Positions 23,433 to 30,548 of a DNA stretch of 34,051 bases are shown one piece after another. Within the stretch, counting starts at the first letter, position 1, and each line of letters begins with the position of its first letter. The DNA is from Gemmataceae bacterium (GTDB taxonomy: Bacteria > Planctomycetota > Planctomycetia > Gemmatales > Gemmataceae): contig JAQGHQ010000038.1 of the NCBI GenBank assembly GCA_028288765.1, positions 1-34,051 of the forward strand. The letters are read 5' to 3'. The translations under genes were made by a program, and so were the position numbers. The notes below the pieces were generated by a model, which saw nothing but the letters and a program-made list of their open reading frames with translations, did no database searches and was not told the DNA's origin.

Positions 23433-24209
23433 ATGGTCGGGCTGCCCGCTGTCCGGAACTACTGGCCGGACACGAAGTGTGCGAAAGCGTTCTGGTCGCA
23501 GCAGGAAGTGCGGCCGTATCGCCAGCTGCTCGCCGACACGGTCGGGTGGTGTGCCCCGGCCCCCGGCGATCGGTGGCTCGACCTGGGGTGCGGGAGTGGC
23601 CCACTCTCCCGGGCCCTGTGGGAGCGGACGCAGGGCACCGTCGACGAAGTCCTCGGCCTCGACTGCGCGACGGCGAACGAAGAGGCATACGCGCAGCTGC
23701 GCGCCGGGCTGAGCCCGCCCCCGGAGAGCCGACTCCGGTTCCTCTGCCACAACTTCAGCGACGGGCTCGACATCCTCCCGGACGAGTCGTTCGACCACGC
23801 GGTCTCGGGGCTCTCGATCAGCTACGCGGAGTCGTACTCCGAGGCCGAGGGCTGCTGGACGGCCGCCGCCTACGACCGAATCCTGGGGGAAGTGATCCGG
23901 GTGATCCGGCCGGGCGGGCGGTTCGTGTTCTCGGTGAACGTGCCCGAACCGAAGTGGTGGTGGGTCGGGGTACTGTCGCTCGGCGACATGTTCCGCGCCG
24001 GCCGCCCCCTCCGGTTCCTCAGGCGGGCCCGGCGGATGATGCGGTACGGGGGCTGGCTGAAGCGCGAGGCCCGCACGGGGCGGTTCCATTACCTCCCTGC
24101 CGCACAGGTGACCGAAAAGCTCCTCGCCGCCGGGTTCGAGCGGGTGGAACACCGCACTAGTTATGCGGGCCAGGCGTTCATCTTCCGGGCGTATAAGCCC
24201 GGGGCGTGA
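23433..24209 (+). CDS. class I SAM-dependent methyltransferase
   Basis: 258 residues from the ATG at 23433, preceded by GGGAGGATAGG at ideal spacing. A GTG at 23364 is an inferior alternative. Motif I is WLDLGCGSGPLSRALW, motif II region SFDHAVSGLSISYAES, and motif III VIRVIRPGGRFVFSVN, the Methyltransf_11 pattern. The C-terminal part is amphipathic and Arg-rich (FLRRARRMMRYGGWLKREAR), possibly membrane-associated. It overlaps the next gene by GTGA, which suggests the two proteins work together. The substrate is unknown. A quinone, lipid or small metabolite is possible. Confidence 0.88.
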   Translation: MVGLPAVRNYWPDTKCAKAFWSQQEVRPYRQLLADTVGWCAPAPGDRWLDLGCGSGPLSRALWERTQGTVDEVLGLDCATANEEAYAQLRAGLSPPPESRLRFLCHNFSDGLDILPDESFDHAVSGLSISYAESYSEAEGCWTAAAYDRILGEVIRVIRPGGRFVFSVNVPEPKWWWVGVLSLGDMFRAGRPLRFLRRARRMMRYGGWLKREARTGRFHYLPAAQVTEKLLAAGFERVEHRTSYAGQAFIFRAYKPGA

Positions 24210-25099
24210 GCCGGGGCCGCGACCTACTGTTCGTCGCCCATCCGACGCGAGACGTGCCCATGCGTGGCCGCTCCCTTCCGCTCTCCCGGCCGCGGCGGAT
24301 CATCTGCGACCTGATGCACTTCTCGGCCGGGGTGCCGACCGTCCCGGTCCAGCGGCGGATGGCCCTTGCGCCGGTGGTCGCCGCGCGGGCGGAGAGTGCC
24401 GACCGGCCGCCGTGGACGGCCGTTTTCACCAAGGCATTCGCCCTGGTCGCGGCCGAGTTCCCCGACCTCCGCCGGGCGTACTGCAAGTTCCCCTGGCCCC
24501 ATCTCTACGAATACCCCGCGAGCGTGGCCCAGATCACGATCGAGCGCGAGTACGCCGGGGAGCAGGCGGTTTTCGGCGTCAAGGTGAAGGACCCGGCCCG
24601 GCTCCCGGTGACCGAGATCGGGGCGCAGCTCCGGGAGGCGACGACCGTACCGGTGGAGTCCTCGAAAAGCTTCCGGCGGACGCTCCGGATCGCCGGCTGG
24701 CCCCGGCCGCTCCGCCGCCTGATGTGGTGGGTCGCGCTCAACGTCGGGCGGCAGCGGGCGAACTACTTCGGGACGTTCGGGGTGTCGGTCTACTCGGCCC
24801 TCGGGGCCGAGTCGCTCCACCCGCTCTCCCCGCTCACCTGTACGCTGAACTACGGTCCGATCTCGGCCGACGGGGGGGTGGACGTGCGGGTGGTCTACGA
24901 CCACCGGGTGATGGACGGGGCGACAGTGGCCCGGGCGCTGGCCCGGCTGGAAGAGGTGCTGAACGGTACCATCCGCGACGAACTCGCCAGCCCCCCGCTG
25001 TCCGCCGGGGTGTGGGCAACGCGGGTCGGGGTGGCCGATCGAAGCCGGGTCGGGGAGCGAATTCCGGCGGCCGAGAACCGGCGGGCGGCCGCCGGCTGA
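24206..25099 (+). CDS. stand-alone E2-type (2-oxoacid dehydrogenase) acyltransferase catalytic domain
   Basis: 297 residues from a GTG at 24206 that overlaps the methyltransferase stop. An ATG at 24260 is the alternative start. The protein has the CAT/E2 fold signature near the C-terminus, YDHRVMDGATVARALARLEE, with the catalytic His and the DG pair. Earlier segments (PVVAARAESADRPPWTAVF, FGTFGVSVYSALGAESLHPL) fit the same fold. No lipoyl or E1/E3-binding domain is present, so it is not a normal E2 subunit. It more probably transfers acyl groups from CoA to another acceptor. Coupling to a methyltransferase suggests a shared small-molecule pathway (inference). Confidence 0.8.
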   Translation: MSRGRDLLFVAHPTRDVPMRGRSLPLSRPRRIICDLMHFSAGVPTVPVQRRMALAPVVAARAESADRPPWTAVFTKAFALVAAEFPDLRRAYCKFPWPHLYEYPASVAQITIEREYAGEQAVFGVKVKDPARLPVTEIGAQLREATTVPVESSKSFRRTLRIAGWPRPLRRLMWWVALNVGRQRANYFGTFGVSVYSALGAESLHPLSPLTCTLNYGPISADGGVDVRVVYDHRVMDGATVARALARLEEVLNGTIRDELASPPLSAGVWATRVGVADRSRVGERIPAAENRRAAAG

Positions 25100-25109
25100 A
25101 CCGGTCCGC

Positions 25110-26201
25110 TCAATGGGCAAGGCTGCCGGCCAGCGTGATTGCCAGCGCCGCGGCGCCCGAGAGTACCACCACCGCGGCACTGATTACGGGCGCCCGCCGC
25201 GACAGCCACGCGAATCGGCCCTGGGCTCCCAGGGCGTTCAGGCCCGTCACCACCGCCAGTCCGATCCCCACGAGGGTGATTGCCAGCCCGATGCTGAACC
25301 CCAGAACCATGAGCAGGCCGTTACCCGTGCGGCTCACCGAGATGGCAAGGAGCATGACGGTGACCGCGGCGGGACACGGGACCAGTCCGCCGGCCGCCCC
25401 GAACGCGATGATCTGGCCGACCGTCGGGCGCTCGCCGCGGCGGGCGTAGTCCGGCAACGTCGCGGCGTGGGCCCGCGCGTGGGCCAGTTCGTCGGCGTCA
25501 AGGCCGTGGTCATCATGAAGGGCGTGGGCGTGGCCCTTCGGCTCGGTCATACTGAACACCAGCTCCTGGCGTTGCCCCTCCCATTCCAGTTCGAGCAGTG
25601 CGTCGAACTCGTGCGGCTCGGCCGGTTCTTTCTCGCCCGCCCACGCGCCGTCCGGCTGCCGGACCAGGGCGTGCTCCTCCACCACGTTGTGGGGTCGGAT
25701 GATCCGGACGGTCGCGCCCGAGACGGGTGCGGGCGATGACACTTCCAGCCGGAACCGCTCGCCCTCGGGCGTGTCCGCGACGGCCAGCGTCCCGGACGCC
25801 GTGCTCCCGCTGAAACGGAACGGGTCCGGGGCGTGGTGGTGCGCCGGGTGAGCATGGTGGTGTGCGTCCGGGTGTAGGCCAAGGGAAGCTTTCCGCGGCC
25901 AGCGCCGGTAGAGAAGGTAGCAGCCCAGCAGGATGACGATCCCGCTGCTGGCGGCCTGGAGCCAGTACGTCGCCTGGTCCGTAAAAGCTTCCCGGCCGAG
26001 CCACACCCCGGCGACGGCGAGCAGGATCACGACGATGCTGTGGGTGAACGCGACCGAGACGCCCAGGAGGACGGCGTCGCGCTTGGTGCCCTTGGTGCCG
26101 ATCAGGTAAGCGGCGGTGAGGGTCTTGGCATGGCCGGGCTCCAGGGCGTGCAGCGCGCCGAGTCCGATGGCGGAGGGGAGATACAGGATCGAGGCGTCCA
26201 T
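25110..26201 (-). CDS. rcnA: nickel/cobalt efflux permease, RcnA/NicO family
   Basis: 363 residues from the ATG at 26201 (a longer frame to 26267 is rejected). Membrane segments include the metal-site motif LGALHALEPGHAKTLTAAYL, then AFTHSIVVILLAVAGVWLG and SSGIVILLGCYLLY. A His-rich cytoplasmic segment (HPDAHHHAHPAHHH) follows, then a soluble insertion of about 90 residues. The C-terminal half has the NicO motif GLVPCPAAVTVMLLAISV and further helices. E. coli RcnA is about 270 residues, so the insertion is the main difference. Its strict divergence from rcnR with shared operators supports Ni/Co export. Confidence 0.9.
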   Translation of the reverse strand: MDASILYLPSAIGLGALHALEPGHAKTLTAAYLIGTKGTKRDAVLLGVSVAFTHSIVVILLAVAGVWLGREAFTDQATYWLQAASSGIVILLGCYLLYRRWPRKASLGLHPDAHHHAHPAHHHAPDPFRFSGSTASGTLAVADTPEGERFRLEVSSPAPVSGATVRIIRPHNVVEEHALVRQPDGAWAGEKEPAEPHEFDALLELEWEGQRQELVFSMTEPKGHAHALHDDHGLDADELAHARAHAATLPDYARRGERPTVGQIIAFGAAGGLVPCPAAVTVMLLAISVSRTGNGLLMVLGFSIGLAITLVGIGLAVVTGLNALGAQGRFAWLSRRAPVISAAVVVLSGAAALAITLAGSLAH

Positions 26202-26228
26202 GTGCGGGTCTTCTGGAGCAGGATAGGG

Positions 26229-26258
26229 TACTCCCCTATAGTATACCGGGGGAGGGTA
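26229..26258. promoter_or_regulatory. two abutting RcnR-type operators between rcnA and rcnR
   Basis: TACT-CCCCTAT-AGTA at 26229-26243 and TACC-GGGGGAG-GGTA at 26244-26258 are 15-bp sites placed end to end. Each has the TACx-N7-xGTA form of the known RcnR site (TACT-G6-N-AGTA). The first contains TATAGT/TATACT sequence usable as a -10 in both directions, and the second overlaps the rcnR ribosome-binding site. Binding would shut both promoters. The protein-site link is inferred. Confidence 0.75.
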
Positions 26259-26265
26259 GCCTGAC

Positions 26266-26541
26266 ATGCCTCACACGTACCGCGACCGCGACAAGCTCAA
26301 GGCCCGTCTGTCGCGCATCCGGGGCCAAATCGACGCAGTGGAGAGGGCCCTGGACGAGCACCAGGCGTGCGGAGACGTGCTGCAACAAATCGCTGCCATT
26401 CGAGGTGCCGTGGCGGGACTTCTCGCCGAGGTGCTCGAGGGGCATGTCCGAGAACACCTCGCCGGACCCCGACTTTCGGCGGCCGACCGGGAGACCGCCG
26501 CGGACGAGCTGATCGAGGTGTTGCGCCGGTATCTGAAGTGA
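26266..26541 (+). CDS. rcnR: Ni/Co-responsive repressor of the RcnR/CsoR family
   Basis: 91-residue all-helical DUF156 repressor. It has exactly the RcnR metal-ligand set: H3, C35, H60 and H64 (MPH...QACGD...EGHVREH). CsoR uses Cys-His-Cys, and FrmR lacks His3 and His64, so nickel/cobalt sensing is the best reading. KARLSRIRGQIDAVERAL is the DNA-binding first helix. The start overlaps the second operator's ribosome-binding site by close spacing. In the metal-free state it should bind the two abutting operators and repress both itself and rcnA. Confidence 0.93.
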   Translation: MPHTYRDRDKLKARLSRIRGQIDAVERALDEHQACGDVLQQIAAIRGAVAGLLAEVLEGHVREHLAGPRLSAADRETAADELIEVLRRYLK

Positions 26542-26836
26542 ATGAGGGCCACCCCGTTCTCCGGGTGCCGGACGCCCATCCGGCCCGACTTTGGAGAACC
26601 GGCCCGCGCCGCCCGGGGTTTCACCCCGGGCTACCGGCCGGCGCCGCTCCGCGGCTCCCGAGCCGGGCCGCCCCGCGGCCCAAAAGGGGACAAAAACCAC
26701 CCGCACGAGCCCGACCGGTTACACCCTATTGCATTTCGGGGCTGGTGCGGGGCGGGCGACGCCGTCGCGCGGCGACGCCGGGCACCTCCAGACCCCCTGC
26801 CAGCTCGGATCGTCCGTGCCGCCGTTTCCGAGGGAC
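26542..26836. other. gene-free region between rcnR and arsR with a palindromic element
   Basis: About 295 bp. It holds the palindromic repeat described next and GC-rich sequence with no supported ORF. An apparent long frame leading into ArsR is chance. Confidence 0.5.
26611..26656. repeat. palindromic repeat related to the element at 7369-7493
   Basis: GCCCGGGGT-TTC-ACCCCGGGC is a perfect 9-bp stem (26611-26631), followed by TACC and then CGCCGCTCCGCGGCT (26642-26656). The same 15-mer follows a GGGCTAC hairpin at 7411-7425. The pairing and the order of parts show a shared repeat family. Confidence 0.8.
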
Positions 26837-26865
26837 TTGACGGTCGCGTCGGCATAAATTATAAC
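26837..26865 (+). promoter_or_regulatory. sigma-70-like promoter of the ArsR gene
   Basis: TTGACG at 26837-26842, a spacer of exactly 17 bases, and TATAAC at 26860-26865. The predicted start of transcription is near 26872, so the mRNA is almost leaderless if ArsR starts at 26875, or has a leader of about 24 bases if it starts at 26896. Confidence 0.7.
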
Positions 26866-26876
26866 CATATAGTTAT
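26861..26876. promoter_or_regulatory. ArsR-type operator ATAAC-N6-GTTAT
   Basis: A perfect 5+5 inverted repeat that covers the -10 hexamer and the transcription start of the gene downstream. Autoregulation by the adjacent ArsR protein is the natural inference. Similar ATAACxATATGGTTAT-type sites are typical of ArsR genes paired with SRPBCC genes (general recollection). Confidence 0.7.
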
Positions 26877-27228
26877 GAAACCTACTGGTTATGCAATGAC
26901 GCCGTCCGCTCGTCTCGATGCCACATTCGCCGCGCTCGCCGACCCAACGCGACGGGCGATCCTCGCCCGGCTCGCGGCGGGCGAGGCGTCGGTAACGGAA
27001 CTGGCCAAACCGTTCGCGATGAGTCAGCCCGCGATCTCCAAACACCTCAAGGTGCTGGAGCGAGCGGGCCTGATTTCGCGCGGCCGTGACGCACAGCGCC
27101 GCCCGCGCCGGATTGAAACCAAGCCGCTCGCGGAAGTCAACGAATGGTTGGAGGGCTACCGCCGTATTTGGGAGGGCAACTTCCAGCGCCTCGACGCCCT
27201 GCTCGATGAGATGAAAACCCAGGAGTAG
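26875..27228 (+). CDS. ArsR-family transcriptional regulator
   Basis: 117 residues from the ATG at 26875. The in-frame ATG at 26896 is an alternative that starts right at TPSARLDATFAALADPTRR, and neither has a clear ribosome-binding site. The winged helix is complete: FAALADPTRRAILARLAAGE, SVTELAKPFAMSQPAISKHL (recognition helix), KVLERAGLISRGRDAQRRPR. No Cys pair for metal binding is present, so it belongs to the metal-independent ArsR branch that is usually paired with SRPBCC proteins. Such a protein is encoded 36 bp downstream. The AT-rich operator and promoter upstream indicate autoregulation. Confidence 0.92.
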   Translation: MKPTGYAMTPSARLDATFAALADPTRRAILARLAAGEASVTELAKPFAMSQPAISKHLKVLERAGLISRGRDAQRRPRRIETKPLAEVNEWLEGYRRIWEGNFQRLDALLDEMKTQE

Positions 27229-27264
27229 AACCGAGGTCACACCAAACGCCCGAGGGAACCACCG

Positions 27265-28149
27265 ATGAATAACCGTGAGACTCTGAAAATCACGACGCCC
27301 ACCGACCGCGAGATCGTGATGACCCGCGTCTTCGACGCCCCGCGCAGCCTGGTCTTCGACTGCTGGACCAAGCCCGCACTGCTCAAGCGCTGGATGACCG
27401 GGCCGGACGGCTGGTCGTTTGTGGTTTGCGAGATCGATCTGAGAGTGGGCGGTGCCTACCGCTTCGTGTGGCGCGGTACGGACGGAACCGAAATAGGCCT
27501 GGGCGGTGTGTATCGCGAAGTCTTGCCCCCGGAGCGGGTCGTCAGCACTGAGTTGTTCGACCAGGATTGGACGGGCGGCGAGACGATTGGGACGCTCGTG
27601 CTCACCGAGCAAGGCGGCAAAACCACGGCGACGAACACGGTCCTCTACTCTTCGAAAGAGGCCCGGGACGGCGCGCTGCGCTCCGGTATGGAGCAAGGCA
27701 TGGCCGCAGGCTACGACCGGCTCGACGAGTTGTTGGCGTCGGCCGTGAGCGCCGGCATGCCGCCCAACGGCTTCAGAACGTCTGTCACCGCGACGCTGTC
27801 CGTCAGGACCTGGGCGCGAGCGGTCGACTTCTACAAGACGGCATTCGGCGCCAGCGAGCTGTATCGCGTCGACGGCGGCGGGGTTGCTCAACTGTCCGTG
27901 TCCGGCGCCGAGTTCTGGGTGGCCGAAGAGTCCCCGCGGCACCTCAATTTCAGTCCCGAGTATTTGGGCGGCTGCTCGGTTCGAATGCTGCTAATCGTGG
28001 AAGACCCTGCGGCGGTCTGTGAGCAGGCTGTCGCGGCAGGCGCGACTCAAGTTTCACCAGTTTGTGACGCCCACGGATGGCGGATCGGGCGGATCGTGGA
28101 TCCATTCGGGCACCACTGGGAGGTCGCCCGACAGGTGACGTGCTCCTGA
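27265..28149 (+). CDS. SRPBCC (AHSA1-like) and VOC (PhnB/glyoxalase-like) domain fusion protein
   Basis: 294 residues in one uninterrupted frame. Residues about 1-155 are an AHSA1-type SRPBCC domain (TRVFDAPRSLVFDCWTKP, GGVYREVLPPERVVSTELFD, EQGMAAGYDRLDELLAS). Residues about 168-292 are a VOC domain (TSVTATLSVRTWARAVDFYK, AEFWVAEESPRHLNFSPE, DPFGHHWEVA). In other genomes these domains are often neighbouring separate genes behind an ArsR regulator. Here they are joined by a short linker around GMPPNGFR. A ligand-binding or detoxifying role is likely, but the substrate is unknown. Its codon choice is less GC3-rich than the neighbours', hinting at transfer. Confidence 0.9.
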   Translation: MNNRETLKITTPTDREIVMTRVFDAPRSLVFDCWTKPALLKRWMTGPDGWSFVVCEIDLRVGGAYRFVWRGTDGTEIGLGGVYREVLPPERVVSTELFDQDWTGGETIGTLVLTEQGGKTTATNTVLYSSKEARDGALRSGMEQGMAAGYDRLDELLASAVSAGMPPNGFRTSVTATLSVRTWARAVDFYKTAFGASELYRVDGGGVAQLSVSGAEFWVAEESPRHLNFSPEYLGGCSVRMLLIVEDPAAVCEQAVAAGATQVSPVCDAHGWRIGRIVDPFGHHWEVARQVTCS

Positions 28150-28360
28150 AGTACCGCAGCCGGCCCGGCCAGACCCCGCGGAACGTGATCTGCTCCGAGA
28201 TGTGCATGCTAGCCTTCCAGCTGTCGATGGCCGAGACAGACCCCGGGTTCATCCTGCTGGACGCCAAGCACTCGCTCCCGCTCACTCAGATGAAGTACAT
28301 GCAGGCCAACCCGACGTACTGGGAGCTGGTGTCGGTGAAGCGGGGCGAGAACGACGTGCG
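28137..28360 (+). pseudogene. 3' remnant of an unidentified protein gene
   Basis: Reading in phase from 28137 gives strongly GC3-biased codons and a protein-like sequence (DVLLKYRSRPGQTPRNVICS, EMCMLAFQLSMAETDPGFIL, MKYMQANPTYWELVSVKRGE) with no start codon or promoter of its own and a 5' edge that overlaps the end of the SRPBCC-VOC gene. After about 28360 the frame turns to non-coding-like sequence. It looks like the C-terminal end of a gene cut off when the ArsR cassette arrived. The family is not recognised. Confidence 0.45.
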
Positions 28361-28419
28361 ATGCGGGATGGGAGAAGCCGCCGGGGCCCCTTGTGAAACT
28401 GGCCCGTTCCCGCATCCTT

Positions 28420-28567
28420 TCAGGTGGATGCGCCAGCGGAACTCGTCGCGGGCAGTTCAGACAGCAACCGCCTCGCGAACAGCTGGTCGAGGGCGAACAG
28501 AATCCGGGTCGGCGGTCACCGCTGCCGCCTTCTCCAGCGATTCGTGCCGGACAGCCACATCGGTCAT
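28420..28567 (-). pseudogene. short frameshifted gene remnant
   Basis: From the ATG at 28567 the minus strand reads MTDVAVRHESLEKAAAVTAD. A one-base shift near 28500 is then needed to continue as FALDQLFARRLLSELPATSS to a TGA at 28420-28422. Both halves have coding-like codon use, and the total length (148 nt) is not a multiple of three. It is probably a decayed small gene. The family is not recognised. Confidence 0.35.
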
Positions 28568-28640
28568 CCCGGCCGCCGAATCCCGCATGCGCGTCAATTA
28601 CGCGACCAGTGGGATCGGTCAAGCCGTCGCCATAAACGAC

Positions 28641-28667
28641 ACAAACCCCGGAACTTCCGGGGTTTGT
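28641..28667 (-). terminator. intrinsic terminator after tRNA-Pro
   Basis: A perfect 11-bp stem (ACAAACCCCGG / CCGGGGTTTGT) with a five-base loop lies just downstream of the tRNA on its strand, followed by the T-rich GTGTCGTTTAT. This is a good match to a factor-independent terminator, although the T-run is interrupted. Confidence 0.75.
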
Positions 28668-28672
28668 GTATG

Positions 28673-28747
28673 TCGGGGCGGCCGGATTCGAACCGGCGGC
28701 CTCCTGCTCCCAAGGCAGGCGCGCTAACCAGGCTGCGCTACGCCCCG
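28673..28747 (-). tRNA. tRNA-Pro (anticodon UGG)
   Basis: On the minus strand the acceptor stem CGGGGCG/CGCCCCG, the D-arm with GCGC stems, the anticodon arm CCTGC-CTTGGGA-GCAGG (anticodon TGG) and the T-arm GCCGG-TTCGAAT-CCGGC all pair. The length is 75 with the discriminator A. CCA is not encoded (the genome reads ACA), so it is added after transcription. Confidence 0.97.
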
Positions 28748-28821
28748 TACCGGCGGGCCGCTGACGGCCCGCTCGCGACTATCCTATCTACCGGTAAGGA
28801 CTGGAGGAAGGCCGGACGGGT

Positions 28822-29328
28822 TCACTTGGTGATCTCGAACGAATCGAAGAACGCCTGGGCTTCCTTTCCGGAGGCATAGTCCTTCGGGCCGCCCACCAGC
28901 ACGACGTAGATCCGGGTGTCGGTGTAGATGATCCAGGTCCGGACCTTGTTCCCGTCTTTCTCGACGAGGATATCCCGCCCCGGGTGTTTCGCTTTGCCGA
29001 ACTCGATCTCCTTCGACTTGATCAGCTTGCCCCCACTCTTGTCGATGGCGCCTTTCTCGGCCCCGTCGAGGATGTTCTTCGCCGGGACGTCTTTCGCGGC
29101 CTCCGGCAGGGACATGAACATCACGGAGTAGGCCCTGTCTTTGCCCTCGGCGACGACCATGTTGATCGTCAGCCCGCCGCCGACTTCCTGCTTGGTCGTC
29201 TTCACCTTCCCGTCGGTCGGGAACGCGACCGCGAACTTCCCGTCCTTCGACGTGTACTTCTTTTCGTCGTCCGCGCCCGCGGTCAGCGTCGCGCCCGCGA
29301 ACACTACCACCGCCAGTACGCCGCGCAT
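28822..29328 (-). CDS. small secreted protein, paralogue 1 of 4 in a tandem cluster
   Basis: 168 residues. Signal peptide MRGVLAVVVFAGATLTAGA, then YTSKDGKFAVAFPTDGKVKT, a central AYSVMFMSLPEAAKDVPA, KHPGRDILVEKDGNKVRTWI and the C-terminal FFDSFEITK. The same frame of motifs (SKDGKF...FP, PGR(D/E), FFDSFE) occurs in the next three genes upstream. The stop at 28822 leaves 75 bp to the tRNA. It lies 14 bp after the stop of the next paralogue upstream, so it is the last gene of an operon. Function unknown. I know no experimentally studied member. Confidence 0.85.
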   Translation of the reverse strand: MRGVLAVVVFAGATLTAGADDEKKYTSKDGKFAVAFPTDGKVKTTKQEVGGGLTINMVVAEGKDRAYSVMFMSLPEAAKDVPAKNILDGAEKGAIDKSGGKLIKSKEIEFGKAKHPGRDILVEKDGNKVRTWIIYTDTRIYVVLVGGPKDYASGKEAQAFFDSFEITK

Positions 29329-29342
29329 GAGACACCTCGGGG

Positions 29343-29861
29343 TTACTTGGCGAACTCGAAGGAGTCGAAGAACGCGGTGGCGGCGGGGCCGGTCACGAAT
29401 TCGCCGGGCCCGACGGCCGCGAGCTGGTACAGGCGGTGGTCCCGGACCACTACCCGGAACCGGGTCTGCTGCCTTCCCTTGTCGACCAGGATCTCGCGGC
29501 CCGGGAGCTGGTCGGGCCCGACCGTGATCTCCTTCTCGGACACGAGCTTCCCGTCCTTCCCTTTGATCCCCTCCCGGACGGCGTCGTACATCGGCCCGCG
29601 GCCGTCCGGCTTGACCGCCCCGGGCGGGAAGTCGGTGTAGCTGACGAGGTAGACGGCCCCGTCGGCAGTCGCGTAGGTGGCGGTGTAGACCTTCAGTTCG
29701 CCGAGGTCGGTCCGGGTCGACTGCGTGTGTTCCTTGGGCATGCCCGGCAGCCGGACCGCGAACCGCCCCCCCTTCGGGGCGTGAATCTCGCCCGCCGGCT
29801 GGGCGCCAGCCGAGGTCGGAAGTGCGAAGAGTGCCAGGACAACAGATACGGCGAACGGCAT
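29343..29861 (-). CDS. small secreted protein, paralogue 2 of 4
   Basis: 172 residues with a signal peptide (MPFAVSVVLALFALPTSAGA), then APKGGRFAVRLPGMPKEHTQ, VYTATYATADGAVYLVSYTD, ITVGPDQLPGREILVDKGRQ and the end AFFDSFEFAK. It diverges more than the others in its first third. It begins 21 bp after paralogue 3 and ends 14 bp before paralogue 1, on the same strand, so co-transcription is likely. Confidence 0.85.
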   Translation of the reverse strand: MPFAVSVVLALFALPTSAGAQPAGEIHAPKGGRFAVRLPGMPKEHTQSTRTDLGELKVYTATYATADGAVYLVSYTDFPPGAVKPDGRGPMYDAVREGIKGKDGKLVSEKEITVGPDQLPGREILVDKGRQQTRFRVVVRDHRLYQLAAVGPGEFVTGPAATAFFDSFEFAK

Positions 29862-29882
29862 GGTGACACCCTCACGGGCGGG

Positions 29883-30413
29883 CTACCTGGTGACCTCGAA
29901 CGAGTCGAAGAACCGGTCGGCGTCCTTCGAGGTTACGAACTCCTTCGGCCCCTGGATGAGGACCTGGTACAACCGGTTCCCGGCGATCACGACCCGGTTC
30001 CGGACGAACGTGGTCGGCTTCTCGATCAACAGGTCCCGGCCGGGGTATTTCTCCGCCCCGACCTCGATCTCCTTGTCGGTCTGGACCTTCCCGTCGGCCC
30101 CCTTGTTCCCGTCCCGGACCTTGTCGAGCCGCGGGCCGGGCGGGGCCTTGGCCACCGCGTCCGAGGCGTCGACGTAGGTGACCATGAAGATCACCCCGTC
30201 GGCGGGTTGCACCGTGTCGAGCGTCAGCTTGAGCGTGCCGGCGGCGGCCTTCACGTCCGTCGTTTCGGTCTTCACCGGGCCCGGGAACAGGACCTTGTAC
30301 CGCCCGTCCGAGGACGCGAACAGCTTGTACTCGATGGCCGGGTCTGGCCTGGCCTGGGCCGCCGTCCCGATCCCCGCGACCAGCCCGAGCAGGGCGAACG
30401 TCCGTGTCCGCAT
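29883..30413 (-). CDS. small secreted protein, paralogue 3 of 4
   Basis: 176 residues from the ATG at 30413, which opens a signal peptide (MRTRTFALLGLVAGIGTAAQA). A frame back to 30518 crosses the terminator-like hairpin and is rejected. Motifs: LFASSDGRYKVLFPGPVKTE, GVIFMVTYVDASDAVAKAPP, EVGAEKYPGRDLLIEKPTTF, YQVLIQGPKEFVTSKDADRF, ending FFDSFEVTR. It is the first gene of the three tightly packed copies. AGGAG stands just before the start. Confidence 0.87.
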   Translation of the reverse strand: MRTRTFALLGLVAGIGTAAQARPDPAIEYKLFASSDGRYKVLFPGPVKTETTDVKAAAGTLKLTLDTVQPADGVIFMVTYVDASDAVAKAPPGPRLDKVRDGNKGADGKVQTDKEIEVGAEKYPGRDLLIEKPTTFVRNRVVIAGNRLYQVLIQGPKEFVTSKDADRFFDSFEVTR

Positions 30414-30489
30414 CACATCTCCTCCGTGACCTTCTGACCCCCGACACGGTATCCGATCCGGCCCGCGCCCACAAGGCGACCAGAACGAC

Positions 30490-30516
30490 GCGGCCTCCCT
30501 CATGAAGGGAGGCCGC
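30490..30516 (-). terminator. hairpin after paralogue 4
   Basis: GCGGCCTCCCT, loop CATGA, AGGGAGGCCGC: a perfect 11-bp stem in the 135-bp gap below the stop of paralogue 4 (30549). The T-run is missing, but the position and strength suggest it separates paralogue 4 from the downstream trio. Confidence 0.6.
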
Positions 30517-30548
30517 ACCAGAGGCCGGGTCCGCCGCCGGGCCGCCGG

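Noticed and set aside
26542-26874. 111-residue extension of the ArsR frame
   Set aside because: It crosses a palindromic repeat and the promoter and operator, so it cannot be translated from that promoter.
28077-28727. Intact 216-residue gene after the SRPBCC-VOC gene
   Set aside because: Only about 28137-28360 looks coding. The rest of the frame is non-coding in character and runs into the terminator and tRNA, so it is listed as a remnant.
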